In this document: positions 46,486 through 59,400 of the stretch, one piece after another | Layout: each line of letters opens with the position of its first letter | Numbering within the stretch: the stretch's first letter is position 1 | DNA from: Garicola koreensis | GTDB lineage: Bacteria; Actinomycetota; Actinomycetes; Actinomycetales; Micrococcaceae | Direction: 5' to 3' | Assembly: GCF_014195445.1 (NCBI RefSeq) | Contig: NZ_JACIBT010000001.1 | Span: 310,001 to 374,000 of the forward strand | DNA length: 64,000 nucleotides | Translations under genes and position numbers: made by a program | Notes under the pieces: model-generated | Databases searched by the model: none | What the model was told of the DNA's origin: nothing | Seen by the model: the letters and a program-made list of their open reading frames with translations, nothing else

Positions 46486-47441
46486 CCCGCGAAGTGCTCA
46501 TCGTGGCGCACACCGGACGTCTCGAGGCCGTCAACGCCGCAGTCACCGTGGCATCGAGCCTCCGGCGCGCCGGACTGTGCCCGGTGATGTTCCCCCACGA
46601 CATCGAAGCCATCTCCGCGGTGGCCGCCGACCGGCTGGCCGAAGCCGACGTGGCCGTGGCGGAGCGTGACGTGCCGGTCAGCCGGTGTGAGGTCGGCATG
46701 GTGCTCGGCGGCGACGGCACCATCCTGCGGGCAGCGGACCTCTCCCGCGACTCCCAGGTGCCCCTGATGGGAGTCAACCTGGGCCACGTCGGTTTCTTGG
46801 CAGAGTCTGAACGCGCCCAACTGGATGAATCCGTCCAATGGGTCGTCGATCAGAACTACAGCGTGGAGGAGCGCATGACCCTCGACGTCCAAGTGTGGCA
46901 TGCCGATCACCACATCAGCAGCAGCTGGGCGCTGAACGAGGCCAGCATCGAAAAATCCTCGCGCCAACGCATGGTCGAGCTCGTCATCGAAATCGACGGC
47001 GCCCCGGTCTCCGCGTTCGGCTGCGACGGCGTCGTCATGTCCACCCCGACCGGCTCGACCGCCTACGCCTTCTCCGCCGGCGGACCCGTGGTGTGGCCCG
47101 AGGTGGAGGCTCTGGTTCTGGTCCCGATCTCAGCCCACGCCCTGTTCGCCCGGCCCCTGGTGGTCGACCCCAGCTCGATCATGGCTGTGGAACTGCTCCA
47201 GCGCGCCGATGAGGACGGCATCCTCTGGTGCGACGGCGCCCGATCCATCGAGCTGCCCGCCGGATCACGGGTGGAGGTCACCCGCTCCGACCGGCCCGTG
47301 CTGCTGGCCCGAGTGCACCACACATCCTTCTCCCAACGGTTGGTGGACAAGTTCAACCTCCCCACCACAGGCTGGCGCGGACCGGTGGAAGCAGCAAACA
47401 TCCTGCCCCATCCCAACCCAGGGCAGGGGGCCGCCGAGTGA
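46482..47441 (+). CDS. nadK: NAD kinase
   Basis: A 319-residue kinase making NADP from NAD. It contains VLGGDGTILRAAD, NLGHVGFLAESE, and the TPTGSTAYAFSAGGPVVWP loop. The C-terminal 20 residues are variable. It is coupled on both sides, overlapping tlyA (ATGA) and recN (GTGA). Confidence 0.96.
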   Translation: MTREVLIVAHTGRLEAVNAAVTVASSLRRAGLCPVMFPHDIEAISAVAADRLAEADVAVAERDVPVSRCEVGMVLGGDGTILRAADLSRDSQVPLMGVNLGHVGFLAESERAQLDESVQWVVDQNYSVEERMTLDVQVWHADHHISSSWALNEASIEKSSRQRMVELVIEIDGAPVSAFGCDGVVMSTPTGSTAYAFSAGGPVVWPEVEALVLVPISAHALFARPLVVDPSSIMAVELLQRADEDGILWCDGARSIELPAGSRVEVTRSDRPVLLARVHHTSFSQRLVDKFNLPTTGWRGPVEAANILPHPNPGQGAAE

Positions 47442-49165
47442 TCGAACACGTCACAATCAGCGGACTGGGGGTCATCGACCGTGCCGCGCTGGAGCTGCAC
47501 CCCGGGTTCACCGTGGTCACCGGCGAGACCGGGGCGGGAAAAACGATGGTCGTCACCGCACTGGGGCTTCTGCTGGGCGCGCGGGCCGAAGCATCTGCGG
47601 TGCGATCCGGGGCGCAGAAGGCCACAGTTGACGCTGAGATTGACGTGGCAGCCACCCACCCTGCGCGCCGCCGAGCCGCGGAAGCCGGGGCCACCATGGA
47701 CGAGGACGCCGGGGAGGAGCCGCTGCTGATCGGCCGTGCGCTCAGCGCCAAGGGCCGCAGCCGAGCCACTGTCGCCGGCAGGCCGGTGCCGATTTCAGTG
47801 CTCGGCGACGTGGGGGCAGAACTGGTCACCGTACACGGACAGAGCGACCAGCTGCGGCTGAAGGCTCCGGCCGCTCAGCGTTCGGCACTGGACACCTACG
47901 CAGGCCGCGACTTCGCCCGGCTGCTGGACGACTACCAGCAGTCCTTCGACACCTACCGTCGGCAGAAGGCAGAACTGGAGGAGATCACTGCCCACGAAGT
48001 GGAGCGCCGACGTGAGGCCGAACAGCTGCAGCAGGCGCTGGAGTCCATCGACGCCGTCGAGCCGCAGCCGGATGAGGACGCGGCGCTGAAGGCCGAATCG
48101 CTGAAACTGGAGAACATCGAGGGGCTGCGCGAAGCCGCCCGCACCGCCCAGACCCTGCTCTCCGGGGCCGATGCGGCTGAGGCGGTGGACCCTGGGTCCA
48201 ACGCGGTCGAGCTGGTCGAAAACAGTCTCAACGGACTGACCTCCGTCACCGATCAGGACTCTGAACTGGCGCAGATATCCCAGCAGATCGGCGAAGTCTC
48301 CACCCTGCTCAGCGACGCCGCCTCCCAACTGGGGGTATATGCCGCCGGGCTCGACGAGTCCGGGCCCGAACGGCTCGCCGAGGTGCACCAGCGCCGCGCG
48401 GAGATTGACCAGCTGCAGCGGCTCTACGGCCCGGAGGTCGAGGACGTGCTGCGTTGGGCCGAGCAATCGCGACAGCGGCTGGCGACCCTGGTCACCGACG
48501 CCGACCGCATCGAGGAGCTCACCGAGACGGTGGAGACGCTGCACGCCCAGCTGCGCGAAGCAGCCGAGCAGCTCACCCAGCATCGGGTCACAGCCGGCGA
48601 CAAGCTGGCAGCTGCCGTGGATGAGGAACTGGCCGCCCTCGCCATGCCGCATGCACACCTCAGTGTTGAGGTCACTGCTGCTGATGAGCTCACCCGCTTC
48701 GGCGCCGACGCTGTTCAGCTGCTGCTGCGCCCCCACGCGGGGGCTCACCCGCTGCCGTTGGGAAAGGGCGCTTCCGGCGGTGAGCTCTCCCGGGTGATGC
48801 TCGCCCTGGAAGTCGTTCTGGCCGAACAGGCTCCGGCGTCCACATTCATCTTCGACGAGGTGGACGCCGGCGTCGGGGGAAAGGCCGCCGTACAAATCGG
48901 ACGCAGACTGGCCAAACTGGCTCGGCACTCCCAAGTCATTGTGGTCACCCACCTGCCGCAGGTCGCCGCCTATGCCGATCAGCACATCCGGGTCCTGAAG
49001 ACCTCCGACTCCTCTGCAGGGGTGACAGCCGCCGACGTCGGCCCGCTGCCGCCCCAAGAGCGGGTCGAGGAGCTGGCCCGGATGCTCGCCGGCCAAGAAG
49101 ACTCAGCCTCCGCCCGTGCTCATGCCGGTGAGCTGTTGGACGGCGCGGCAGCAGAGAAGGTATGA
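47438..49165 (+). CDS. recN: DNA repair protein RecN
   Basis: A 575-residue SMC-like ATPase for double-strand-break repair. The start is GTG 47438 (MIEHVTISGLGVIDRAALEL), overlapping the nadK stop. Walker A is TGETGAGKTMVV. A long coiled coil runs through about 170-370, and the C-terminal lobe has KGASGGELSRVMLALEVVL (signature) and FIFDEVDAGVGGKAAVQIG (Walker B). The usual SteA/SteB genes after recN in Mycobacterium are absent. Confidence 0.95.
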   Translation: MIEHVTISGLGVIDRAALELHPGFTVVTGETGAGKTMVVTALGLLLGARAEASAVRSGAQKATVDAEIDVAATHPARRRAAEAGATMDEDAGEEPLLIGRALSAKGRSRATVAGRPVPISVLGDVGAELVTVHGQSDQLRLKAPAAQRSALDTYAGRDFARLLDDYQQSFDTYRRQKAELEEITAHEVERRREAEQLQQALESIDAVEPQPDEDAALKAESLKLENIEGLREAARTAQTLLSGADAAEAVDPGSNAVELVENSLNGLTSVTDQDSELAQISQQIGEVSTLLSDAASQLGVYAAGLDESGPERLAEVHQRRAEIDQLQRLYGPEVEDVLRWAEQSRQRLATLVTDADRIEELTETVETLHAQLREAAEQLTQHRVTAGDKLAAAVDEELAALAMPHAHLSVEVTAADELTRFGADAVQLLLRPHAGAHPLPLGKGASGGELSRVMLALEVVLAEQAPASTFIFDEVDAGVGGKAAVQIGRRLAKLARHSQVIVVTHLPQVAAYADQHIRVLKTSDSSAGVTAADVGPLPPQERVEELARMLAGQEDSASARAHAGELLDGAAAEKV

Positions 49166-50875
<1,710 letters not shown>

Positions 50876-50898
50876 GCCCGCCACCGGTCCCGCCTACC

Positions 50899-51927
50899 AT
50901 GAGCGACCCTGCGCAGAGCACCCAGCCGCCGCGCCCCAAGTTCCGGCAGAGGGCTGCGGCGTCACCGCTGTGGGCCGAGGTGGCCGACTACCTGGGGCAC
51001 CTGCGCATCGAACGGGACTCCTCGGCGAATACGTTGGCCTCCTACGAACGGGACCTAGCGCGCTATGTCGTCCACTTGGCGGACACCGGGATCACCACTG
51101 CCGCCGGGGTGTCGGCCACCGGCATCGCGGACTTTCTGCGCCGGGTCACCGCCGGCGACGACGGCGGCACCGCACTGTCCGAAAGCTCCACAGCCCGCAT
51201 GCTTGCCTCAGTGCGGGGGGTGCACAAGTACTGGGCCCAGGAGGGCCGCACCACCCACGATCCGGCCCAGGAGGTCGCCGCCCCCAAGCTGACCCAATCG
51301 CTGCCCAAGGCCCTAGGCGTCGAGGAGGTCACCCGGCTCATAGAGGCGCCCAACCCTGCTACCAGCCTGGGGCTGCGGGACCGGGCCCTGCTGGAGTTTC
51401 TCTATGCCACCGGGGCTCGAATCAGCGAAGCGGCGGCACTGGACGTCGACGACGTGCACTCCTTCCACCAGGCAGGCGACCAGGGTCTGGTGCTGGTGCG
51501 TGTGACGGGTAAGGGTCAGAAGCAGCGGATGGTCCCGCTGGGACGCATGGCGCAGAAGGCATTGGGAGACTATCTCAGCGCCGGACGCCCCGCCCTGGCA
51601 GAGACGGTCACCAAAGCCTCCTCGGCCAGAACCCGCCGTGCCGCCTCACCCGCACTGTTCCTCAACAGGCTGGGCACCCGGCTCTCCCGGCAGTCCGCCT
51701 GGACGGTGCTGCAGAAGACCGCCGATGCCGCAGGGCTCAGCAGCGACATCTCACCACACACCCTGCGGCACAGCTGCGCCACCCATCTGCTCGACGGCGG
51801 AGCTGATATCCGCACCGTGCAGGAGCTGCTGGGCCACGCCTCGGTGACCACCACCCAGATCTACACCAAGGTCACCGCGGAGTCGCTGCGCAGCCAATAC
51901 GTCACTGCCCATCCGCGTGCCCTCTGA
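50899..51927 (+). CDS. xerD: Tyrosine recombinase XerD
   Basis: A 342-residue tyrosine recombinase resolving chromosome dimers at dif. The N-terminal SAM-like domain begins [20 protein letters not shown]. Catalytic residues are R in [14 protein letters not shown] and R in [15 protein letters not shown] in [15 protein letters not shown], and Y in that last stretch. It precedes the propionate module and normally lies close to parA-scpAB. Confidence 0.93.
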   Translation: MSDPAQSTQPPRPKFRQRAAASPLWAEVADYLGHLRIERDSSANTLASYERDLARYVVHLADTGITTAAGVSATGIADFLRRVTAGDDGGTALSESSTARMLASVRGVHKYWAQEGRTTHDPAQEVAAPKLTQSLPKALGVEEVTRLIEAPNPATSLGLRDRALLEFLYATGARISEAAALDVDDVHSFHQAGDQGLVLVRVTGKGQKQRMVPLGRMAQKALGDYLSAGRPALAETVTKASSARTRRAASPALFLNRLGTRLSRQSAWTVLQKTADAAGLSSDISPHTLRHSCATHLLDGGADIRTVQELLGHASVTTTQIYTKVTAESLRSQYVTAHPRAL

Positions 51928-51932
51928 GGGGC

Positions 51933-53087
51933 TCAGTCGGTCGCCTGCCCCGGCAGCTGCCGCTCCTCAGGGCCGTTGTAGGCACTCAGCGGCCTGATCA
52001 GCGCGTTGTTCGCCCGCTGCTCCATCACGTGGGCACTCCACCCGGTGATCCGGGAAGCGATGAACAGCGGTGTGAACATCTCGGTATCGAATCCCATCAG
52101 GTGATAGGTCGGCCCTGCCGGATAGTCCAGGTTGGGCAGGATGCCCTTCGCCTCGTCCATCGCCGCCTGCAGCCCGTCGTAGATCCCCATGATCTCGCCG
52201 CGTCCGTAGTGGGCGACCATCGCGTCCAGGGCCCGCTGCATGGTGGGCACTCGGGAGTCGCCGTTCTTGTACACCCGGTGGCCGAAGCCCATGACCTTGC
52301 GCTTCTCCGCCAGTGCCTGCTCCATCCAGGCCTTCGACCGGTCCGCCGCCTGCTCGCGGGACTCGCTCTTGTCGATGCCGATCTCCTCGAAGGTGTGCAT
52401 CACCGCCTCGTTGGCGCCGCCGTGCAGCGAACCCTTCAGCGCACCGATGCCCGCAGTGATCGCCGAATGCAGATCCGCCTGGGTGGAGGTCACCACCCGT
52501 GCGGTGAAGGTCGAGGCGTTGAACGAGTGCTCGGCGTAGAGCACCATCGAGACCCGGAAAGCGTCCACCACTTCCTCGGCGGCCTCCTCGCCGAAGGTCA
52601 TCCACAGAAAGTTCTGCGAGTAGTCCAGGTCATCACGCGGCTCCACCGGCTGCAGTCCACGACGACGCCGCTGGTCATAGGCGACGACGGCGGGGAAGGC
52701 GGCGAAGACCTCCTGCGCCTTGGCCAGTTCGGCCTCCGGCGACGCGTCCTCGGACTGCGGGTGGGCGGCACCCATCACCGAGATGGCGGTACGCCCCACA
52801 TCCATCGGGTGACAGTCGGTGGGCAGCAGGTCGATGGCTTGCTTGACAGCAGGGTCCAGCGCCCGGTGGGAACGTTCGAAGGAGATGAACTGCTGCAGCT
52901 CATCGGCGCTGGGAAGCTCCGCATTCCACAGCAGCAGTGCGACCTCCTCAAAGCTGAGCTGGGCGGCAAGCTGCTGCACCGGGTAGCCGCGGTAGAGCAG
53001 CGAGTTGGTCTCCGGGTTGACCTTGGAGACAGCGGTGTAGTCAGCCACCACCCCGGCCAGTCCCTTGTATACGTTGTCTTCGGTCAT
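51933..53087 (-). CDS. prpC: 2-methylcitrate synthase
   Basis: A 384-residue citrate-synthase-fold enzyme joining propionyl-CoA with oxaloacetate. The start MTEDNVYKGLAGVVADYT at 53087 follows AAGGAGG. Catalytic regions: GSLHGGANEAVMHTFEE, VMGFGHRVYKNGDSRVPTM and, near the end, FIASRITGWSAHVMEQ. PrpC rather than citrate synthase is assigned because it follows prpB and prpD. It ends 5 bp from the xerD stop. Confidence 0.94.
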   Translation of the reverse strand: MTEDNVYKGLAGVVADYTAVSKVNPETNSLLYRGYPVQQLAAQLSFEEVALLLWNAELPSADELQQFISFERSHRALDPAVKQAIDLLPTDCHPMDVGRTAISVMGAAHPQSEDASPEAELAKAQEVFAAFPAVVAYDQRRRRGLQPVEPRDDLDYSQNFLWMTFGEEAAEEVVDAFRVSMVLYAEHSFNASTFTARVVTSTQADLHSAITAGIGALKGSLHGGANEAVMHTFEEIGIDKSESREQAADRSKAWMEQALAEKRKVMGFGHRVYKNGDSRVPTMQRALDAMVAHYGRGEIMGIYDGLQAAMDEAKGILPNLDYPAGPTYHLMGFDTEMFTPLFIASRITGWSAHVMEQRANNALIRPLSAYNGPEERQLPGQATD

Positions 53088-53130
53088 CAGTGACCTCCTT
53101 GGGTGAGAATGCAGTGGAAGTGGGCGATGC

Positions 53131-54039
53131 TCAGTCAGACTGCTGCGGCACTTCGAAGTTGAAGATACCAGTGTCGAAGGCATTGTAGGACTCGTAGTCG
53201 ACCAGTTCGTAGAGCCGGGCGCGGGTCATCATGTCTTCGACCGCCGGCTGCTGGGTGCCGTGCTCGGCCATCACATCCAGGGTGCGTTCAATGGCGCCGA
53301 ACGCTGAGCGCAGCGACGTCACCGGGTAGATGATCAGCGCCACCCCGGCTGCTGCCAGCTGATCCCGGGTGAACAGGTCAGACTTGCCGAACTCGGTCAT
53401 ATTGGCCAGCACCGGAACGTCGACGGCGCTGCATACAGCCTCAAACTCCGACAGATCCGCCATGGCCTCGGGGAAGATCGCATCTGCCCCTGCGTCAACC
53501 AGCGCTTTGGCGCGATCGACCGCTGCGGAGAGCCCGTCCACGGCACGGATGTCGGTGCGCGCCATGATCAGAAAGTTCTCGTCGCGGCGCGCGTCTGCGG
53601 CGGCGCGGATCCGTTTGCTGGCAGTGTCCAGATCCACCACGGCCTTGCCGTCCAAGTGCCCGCAGCGCTTGGGGTTGAACTGATCTTCGATGTGGCACCC
53701 GGCCACACCGGCGTTCTCCAGCTCTTGGACCGTGCGGGCGGCGTTCATCGGCTCGCCGAATCCGGTGTCGGCGTCCACCAGCGTGGGAAGGTCCGAGACC
53801 CGGGCGATCTGCCCAGCGCGCTGAGTCACTTCAGTCAGCGTGGTCATCCCGATATCGGGCAGCCCCAGCTCGTTGGCCAGCACCGCACCGGAGACGTAGA
53901 GACCGTCGAAGCCCTTCTGCTGAATCAGCGGTGCACTCAGCGGCGTGAAGGTGCCGGGGAACTGCCGGGCCGCGCCGGGAGTGAGCATCTCGCGCAGGTT
54001 CGTGCGCTTCTGCTCCGGGGTGGTCTTTGCGTACAACAT
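53131..54039 (-). CDS. prpB: 2-methylisocitrate lyase
   Basis: A 302-residue isocitrate-lyase-superfamily enzyme cleaving 2-methylisocitrate to succinate and pyruvate. It has DGLYVSGAVLANELGLPDIG, the metal motif VDADTGFGEP and the active-site loop FNPKRCGHLDGK. Its ATG overlaps the prpD stop by one base. Confidence 0.95.
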   Translation of the reverse strand: MLYAKTTPEQKRTNLREMLTPGAARQFPGTFTPLSAPLIQQKGFDGLYVSGAVLANELGLPDIGMTTLTEVTQRAGQIARVSDLPTLVDADTGFGEPMNAARTVQELENAGVAGCHIEDQFNPKRCGHLDGKAVVDLDTASKRIRAAADARRDENFLIMARTDIRAVDGLSAAVDRAKALVDAGADAIFPEAMADLSEFEAVCSAVDVPVLANMTEFGKSDLFTRDQLAAAGVALIIYPVTSLRSAFGAIERTLDVMAEHGTQQPAVEDMMTRARLYELVDYESYNAFDTGIFNFEVPQQSD

Positions 54040-55556
54040 CAGAACAGTCCTTTCGGTGAGCTGGCCAGGTCGATGGCACCGGCAGGGGCGAGCACGTTGA
54101 GCTGCTCCAGCTGCCCGGGCTGCAGCGTCTCAGCGCTCTGGGCGACGTCGAGGAACCGTTCGATCTCGCTCGCATCGAGCAGCCCTTCAGCCAGGCTGCG
54201 GAACTTGCCGATGTACTGCTCCCGGGCGAAGGGCCGGGCTCCCAGCGGGTGGGCGTCGGCGACGGCGATGTCATCAGAGATGACCCGGCCGTCCTTCATC
54301 CGGATCTCCACGGAGCCGCCGAACGCCTTCTCCGAAATGTCCAGCGAGTGGTAGCGGCGGGTCCACTCCGGGTCCTCCTCGGTGACCACCTTGTGCCACA
54401 GCTCCACAGTGTCCGGGCGCCCGGCACGTTCGGGGGCGTAGGAGTCGGCATGGTGCCACGTGCCGTCCTGCAGCGCCACCGCGAAGATGTAGGGGATCGA
54501 GTGGTCCAGGGTCTCGCGGGAAGCGGTGGGCTCGTACTTCTGCGGGTCATTGGCGCCGGAGCCGATCACATAGTGGGTGTGATGGCTGGTGCGGATCACT
54601 ATCGACTCCACGTTCTGCGGGTCCGCAGCCTCGGGGTGCTCACCGTGGAGCTTGCGGGCCAGATCGATCCACGCCTGAGCCTGGTACTCCGCCGAGTGCT
54701 CCTTGGTGTAGGTGTCCAGGATGGCCCGCTTGGCCTCCCCCAGCTGCGGCAGCGGGACCTCGTAACGCGCGTCGGGGCCATCCAGCATCCAGGCGATGAC
54801 TCCGTCCTCGCCCTCATAGATCGGTACCGGTGACGTTTGGCCGCGCATGGCCCGGTCCACAGCTTCCACTGCCATCTTCGCTGCGAAGGCCGGCGCGTGA
54901 GCCTTCCACGTCGAGATCTCGCCCTTGCGCGACTGGCGAGTGGCAGTGGTGGTGTGCAGCGCCTGTCCCACCGCTTGGAAGATCGTCTCAGTGTTCAGTC
55001 CCAGCAGGGTGCCGATGCCAGCTGCGGCTGAGGGGCCCAGGTGCGCCACATGGTCGATTTTGTGCTTGTGCAGGCAGATGGCCTTGACCAGGTTCACCTG
55101 GATCTCATAGCCGGTGGCCAGGCCGCGAATCAGCTCTGCGCCGGATCGTCCGGTGTGCTGAGCGGCGGCGAGGACTGCCGGAATGTTGTCGCCGGGGTGG
55201 GAGTATTCTGCGGCGAGGAAGGTGTCGTGGAAGTCCAGTTCACGCACGGCCACCCCGTTGGCCCACGCGGCCCACTCCGGTGAGGTCCGCTGAGAGACTC
55301 CGAAGACTGAGGCGCCCTTCCCGCCGGCCGGAGCCGTGTGGTCCAGCGCCTGGGCGCGGGCGGCCACGATCGGCGCGCGGTGCAGGGAGGCCACCGCCAC
55401 GGAGGCATTGTCGATGATCCGGTTGATGATCATCTCGGTGACGTCCTGCTCGACCTCGACCGGGTCAGCAGCAACCTGGGCGATCTTATGGGCCAGCTGA
55501 TCCTGGTGGGGGAGGTTCTCTTCGCTGCGGTAGACCCGCACGGTGTGGTTGATCAT
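54039..55556 (-). CDS. prpD: 2-methylcitrate dehydratase
   Basis: A 505-residue MmgE/PrpD-family dehydratase. Typical stretches: [54 protein letters not shown] and GKISTW-like [17 protein letters not shown]. It converts 2-methylcitrate to the aconitate intermediate. It is the first enzyme gene after the regulator, 52 bp downstream of it. Confidence 0.95.
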   Translation of the reverse strand: MINHTVRVYRSEENLPHQDQLAHKIAQVAADPVEVEQDVTEMIINRIIDNASVAVASLHRAPIVAARAQALDHTAPAGGKGASVFGVSQRTSPEWAAWANGVAVRELDFHDTFLAAEYSHPGDNIPAVLAAAQHTGRSGAELIRGLATGYEIQVNLVKAICLHKHKIDHVAHLGPSAAAGIGTLLGLNTETIFQAVGQALHTTTATRQSRKGEISTWKAHAPAFAAKMAVEAVDRAMRGQTSPVPIYEGEDGVIAWMLDGPDARYEVPLPQLGEAKRAILDTYTKEHSAEYQAQAWIDLARKLHGEHPEAADPQNVESIVIRTSHHTHYVIGSGANDPQKYEPTASRETLDHSIPYIFAVALQDGTWHHADSYAPERAGRPDTVELWHKVVTEEDPEWTRRYHSLDISEKAFGGSVEIRMKDGRVISDDIAVADAHPLGARPFAREQYIGKFRSLAEGLLDASEIERFLDVAQSAETLQPGQLEQLNVLAPAGAIDLASSPKGLF

Positions 55557-55608
55557 CCTCTTGGTCCGTTTCCTCTCGTGGTGGATGTGGTGAAGTGTGG
55601 TGCTGCTC

Positions 55609-56247
55609 TTAGGCGGCGGAAGATTCCGGGGCGCCCTGAGCGGTGATGTAGGTCAAGCTGCGGCGCAGGTGCAGCATTGCGGCGGCTTGGGCGGCCTGTG
55701 GGTCACCGGCGGCGATGGCGCGGCACACCTCCCGATGTTCCGCCGCGGACTCAGCCAGCCGCTCCGGCTGGTCTCTGGCCAGTCGGCGGATGCGCACCAG
55801 GTGCACCCGCAGGGTCGCGAGCATCGTGCTCAGATAGTGGTTGCCCACCGCCGCGTCGACCGCTGCGTCCATGCGGGCCGCAAGCGCATAGTGCACGCTG
55901 GGGTCCGGCTCCGAGCCGGCCTCACCGAACTCCTCGGCCAGGCGGCTGAAGACCTCGGGGGAGCCGCGGCGTGCCGCCAGCGAGGCGCCCTGGGTCTCCA
56001 GCGGGATGCGCACTTCGAAGAGGCGGTCGACGTCGTCCAAAGAGATTTCGGAGACCACCGACCCGCGGCCCGGAGTCTGCACAGCCAGCCCGTCCGCCAC
56101 CAGCCGGGAGAACGCTTCGCGCACCGGGGTGCGGGAGACGCCCAGGCGTCGGGACTGTTCGATCTCGGCCAGGGCAGCCCCGGGGGCCAGCCGACCCTCG
56201 ATGATGTCCTCACGAAGTGACGTGTAGGCCGAATCACTTGCACGCAT
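55609..56247 (-). CDS. GntR/FCD-family transcriptional regulator
   Basis: A 212-residue regulator. The N-terminal winged helix ([20 protein letters not shown] and [15 protein letters not shown]) is followed by an alpha-helical FCD ligand domain whose metal-ligand pattern is plausible ([20 protein letters not shown]). It lies directly ahead of prpDBC on the same strand. It probably senses a propionate-pathway metabolite and acts on the palindromes at 56255 and 56317. Confidence 0.92.
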   Translation of the reverse strand: MRASDSAYTSLREDIIEGRLAPGAALAEIEQSRRLGVSRTPVREAFSRLVADGLAVQTPGRGSVVSEISLDDVDRLFEVRIPLETQGASLAARRGSPEVFSRLAEEFGEAGSEPDPSVHYALAARMDAAVDAAVGNHYLSTMLATLRVHLVRIRRLARDQPERLAESAAEHREVCRAIAAGDPQAAQAAAMLHLRRSLTYITAQGAPESSAA

Positions 56248-56254
56248 ACTGGCA

Positions 56255-56264
56255 GTGTATACAC
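56255..56264. promoter_or_regulatory. GTGTATACAC palindrome, candidate GntR operator
   Basis: A 10-bp perfect palindrome 8 bp upstream of the regulator's start codon. It shares the TGTATACA core with the site at 56317-56328, and that core is typical of FCD-type GntR operators. It suggests autoregulation of the regulator-prpDBC unit. Confidence 0.6.
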
Positions 56265-56316
56265 AACACCCCGGAAAGGACTAGGTCTCCCATAAATTTC
56301 GACAAACTTCTCATTT

Positions 56317-56328
56317 CCTGTATACAGG
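56317..56328. promoter_or_regulatory. CCTGTATACAGG palindrome, candidate GntR operator
   Basis: A 12-bp perfect palindrome, 53 bp from the site at 56255 (about five helical turns), and 106 bp before the pyruvate carboxylase gene. The pairing would let one regulator act on both divergent units. Confidence 0.6.
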
Positions 56329-56433
56329 TCAGCAAGGGTGTGCCAGAATCACCGGTGTCCGTAACTCTTCGGGCGTGGCACCTCGGGCCGCCGCGATGGG
56401 GCCCACACCGACCACTGAGGGAGAACTCCTGCA

Positions 56434-59400
56434 ATGTTCCGCAAGATTCTTGTCGCCAATCGTGGTGAGATTGCTATTCGTGCCCTGCGGGCTGCTGTTG
56501 AGCTTGGTGCTCGTACGGTAGCGGTCTATCCGCATGAGGATCGTAATTCTTTGCACCGGCAGAAGGCTGATGAGGCGTACCGGATCGGTGTGGAGGGTCA
56601 CCCGGTGCGGGCCTATCTGGACGTGGAGGAGATCGTCCGGGTCGCTCGTGAGTCTGGTGCTGATGCGATCTATCCCGGTTATGGGTTCTTGTCGGAGAAT
56701 CCGGATTTGGCGCGTGCGGCTGAAGAGGCTGGGATTGCTTTCATCGGTCCGGAGGCTGATGTGCTGGAGTCCACCGGCGATAAGGTGCGTGCTTTGCGTG
56801 CGGCCAAAGCGGCTGGGGTGCCGGTGCTGGATTCTTCTGAGCCTTCTTCTGATTCTGAGGAGCTGTTGGCGCAGGCGGATCGGATCGGGTTTCCGATCTT
56901 TGTGAAGGCTGTGGCTGGTGGTGGTGGTCGCGGTATGCGCCGGGTGGAGACCGCTGAGGCGCTGCCGTCTGCGCTGAGTGAGGCGATGAATGAGGCCGAG
57001 ACCGCCTTCGGCAATCCGACGGTCTTTTTGGAGCAGGCCGTGGTGCGGCCGCGCCATATTGAGGTGCAGGTGCTCGCTGATGGTGCCGGGGATGTGGTCC
57101 ATCTCTTTGAGCGGGACTGCTCGCTGCAGCGTCGTCACCAGAAGGTGGTGGAGATTGCTCCGGCGCCGAATCTTGATGATCAGGTGCGGCAGTCGCTGTA
57201 TCGGGATGCGGTCTCCTTCGCCGCCACGATGGGCTACCGCAACGCCGGCACGGTGGAGTTTCTGCTGGAGACCGCCGGGGAGCGTGCTGGTCAGCACGTG
57301 TTCATTGAGATGAACCCGCGGATCCAGGTGGAGCATACGGTCACCGAGGAGATCACTGATGTGGACCTGGTGGGCGCGCAGATGCGCATTGCCGCCGGTC
57401 AGACGCTGGCGAATCTGGGTCTGGTCCAGGATGAGCTGCGGATTCGTGGTTCGGCGATGCAGTGCCGGATCACCACTGAGGATCCGGCCAATGGGTTCCG
57501 GCCCGATGTGGGTACGGTCACCGCTTATCGTTCGGCCGGGGGTTCGGGGATCCGGCTGGATGGCGGCACGGTCTACACCGGTGCGGAGATCAGTCCGCAC
57601 TTCGACTCGATGCTGGTCAAGCTCACCTGCCGCGGCCATGACTACATGACCGCGGTCCAGCGCACCCGGCGTGCCCTGGCAGAGTTCCGCATCCGTGGTG
57701 TGGCCACCAATATTCCGTTTCTGATGAATGTGCTGGACTCTGAGGAGTTTCTCACCGGGGATGTGGCCACCGACTTCATTGATGCCCACCCGGAGCTCAC
57801 CCAGGTCAACCGGTCCCAGGACCGTGGTTCCAAGGCCCTGCAGTACCTGGCTGATGTGACGGTGAATCAGCCCTATGGGCCGCGGGTGGAGGGCATCGAC
57901 CCCCGCGATAAGCTTCCCGCCTTCCCCGGGGATAAGAATGATGAGCCTGACCGCAGCCCCTTCGACGGCCCCTCGGCGCAGCCGAAGCCGGCTGGCTGGC
58001 GTGACCTGCTGCTGGAGCAGGGCCCCGAGGCGTTCGCTGCGGCTCTGCGGGACCGCACCGCCCTGGCGGTCACTGACACCACCTTCCGTGATGCTCACCA
58101 GTCGCTGCTGGCCACCCGGGTGCGCACCCGTGACCTGCTGGCGGCGGCCCCGGCGGTGGCCCACACGATGCCGGGCCTGTTCTCCGCAGAGGTCTGGGGC
58201 GGGGCCACCTACGACGTCGCCCTGCGGTTTCTGCAGGAGGACCCCTGGCAGCGGTTGGCGCTGCTGCGTGAGGAGATGCCCAACATTCCGCTGCAGATGC
58301 TGCTGCGCGGGCGCAACACCGTCGGCTACACCCCCTACCCGCTGAAGGTCACCGACTCCTTCGTCGCGGAGGCGGCAGCCACCGGGGTGGACATCTTCAG
58401 GATCTTCGACGCCCTCAACGACGTCGACCAGATCATCCCGGCCATCAAGGCGGTCCGCGCGACGTCTACGGCGGTGGCCGAGGCCGCCCTGTGCTACACC
58501 GGCAACCTCACCGACCCGGCAGAGGACATCTACACCCTGGACTACTACCTGGGGCTGGCCGAGCGGATGGTCGATGCCGGGGCCCACATTCTGGCGATCA
58601 AGGACATGGCCGGTCTGCTGCGCCCAGCAGCGGCCAGGACCCTGGTGACCGCGCTGCGCGAGCGTTTTGATGTGCCGGTGCACCTGCACACCCACGACAC
58701 CGCCGGCGGGCAGCTGGCCACCCTGCTGGCCGCCTCCGAGGCCGGGGTGGACGCGGTGGATGTGGCGACCTCATCGATGGCGGCCACCACCTCGCAGCCA
58801 CCGGCTTCCGCGCTGGTGGCGGCGTTGGAGGGCACCGAGCGCGACACCGGTCTGGGCCTGGCCGAAGTCTCGGCCATGGAGCCCTACTGGGAAACGGTGC
58901 GCGGCATCTACAGTCCCTTCGAATCCGGGCTTCCCTCACCGACCGGACGGGTCTATCACCACGAGATCCCCGGCGGGCAGCTCTCCAACCTGCGTCAGCA
59001 GGCCATCGCGCTGGGGCTGGGGGAGCGGTTCGAACAGATCGAGGAGATGTACAGTGCCGCAGACAAGATGCTGGGCCGGCTGATCAAAGTCACCCCCTCC
59101 TCCAAAGTCGTCGGCGACCTGGCCCTGCAGCTGGTCGGCCTGGGCGCCTCACCGGAAGAGTTTGCCCAGAACCCGCAGGATTACGACCTGCCCGACTCGG
59201 TCATCGGGTTCCTCGCCGGACAGTTGGGCGACCCGCCGGCCGGCTGGCCCGAGCCCTTCCGATCCAGAGCCCTGGAGGGCCGCAGCGTCAAGCCGGTCAC
59301 TGAGGACCTCTCGGCTGAGGACACTGAGGCTCTGGACGCCGACTCCGCCACCCGCAGGGCCGCGCTGAACAGGCTGCTGTTCCCCGGTCCCACCGGCGAC

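Noticed and set aside
56329-58695. 788-codon open frame antisense to pyc
   Set aside because: It is Arg/His/Gly-rich filler opposite a certain gene, with no family resemblance; GC-rich DNA produces such frames routinely.
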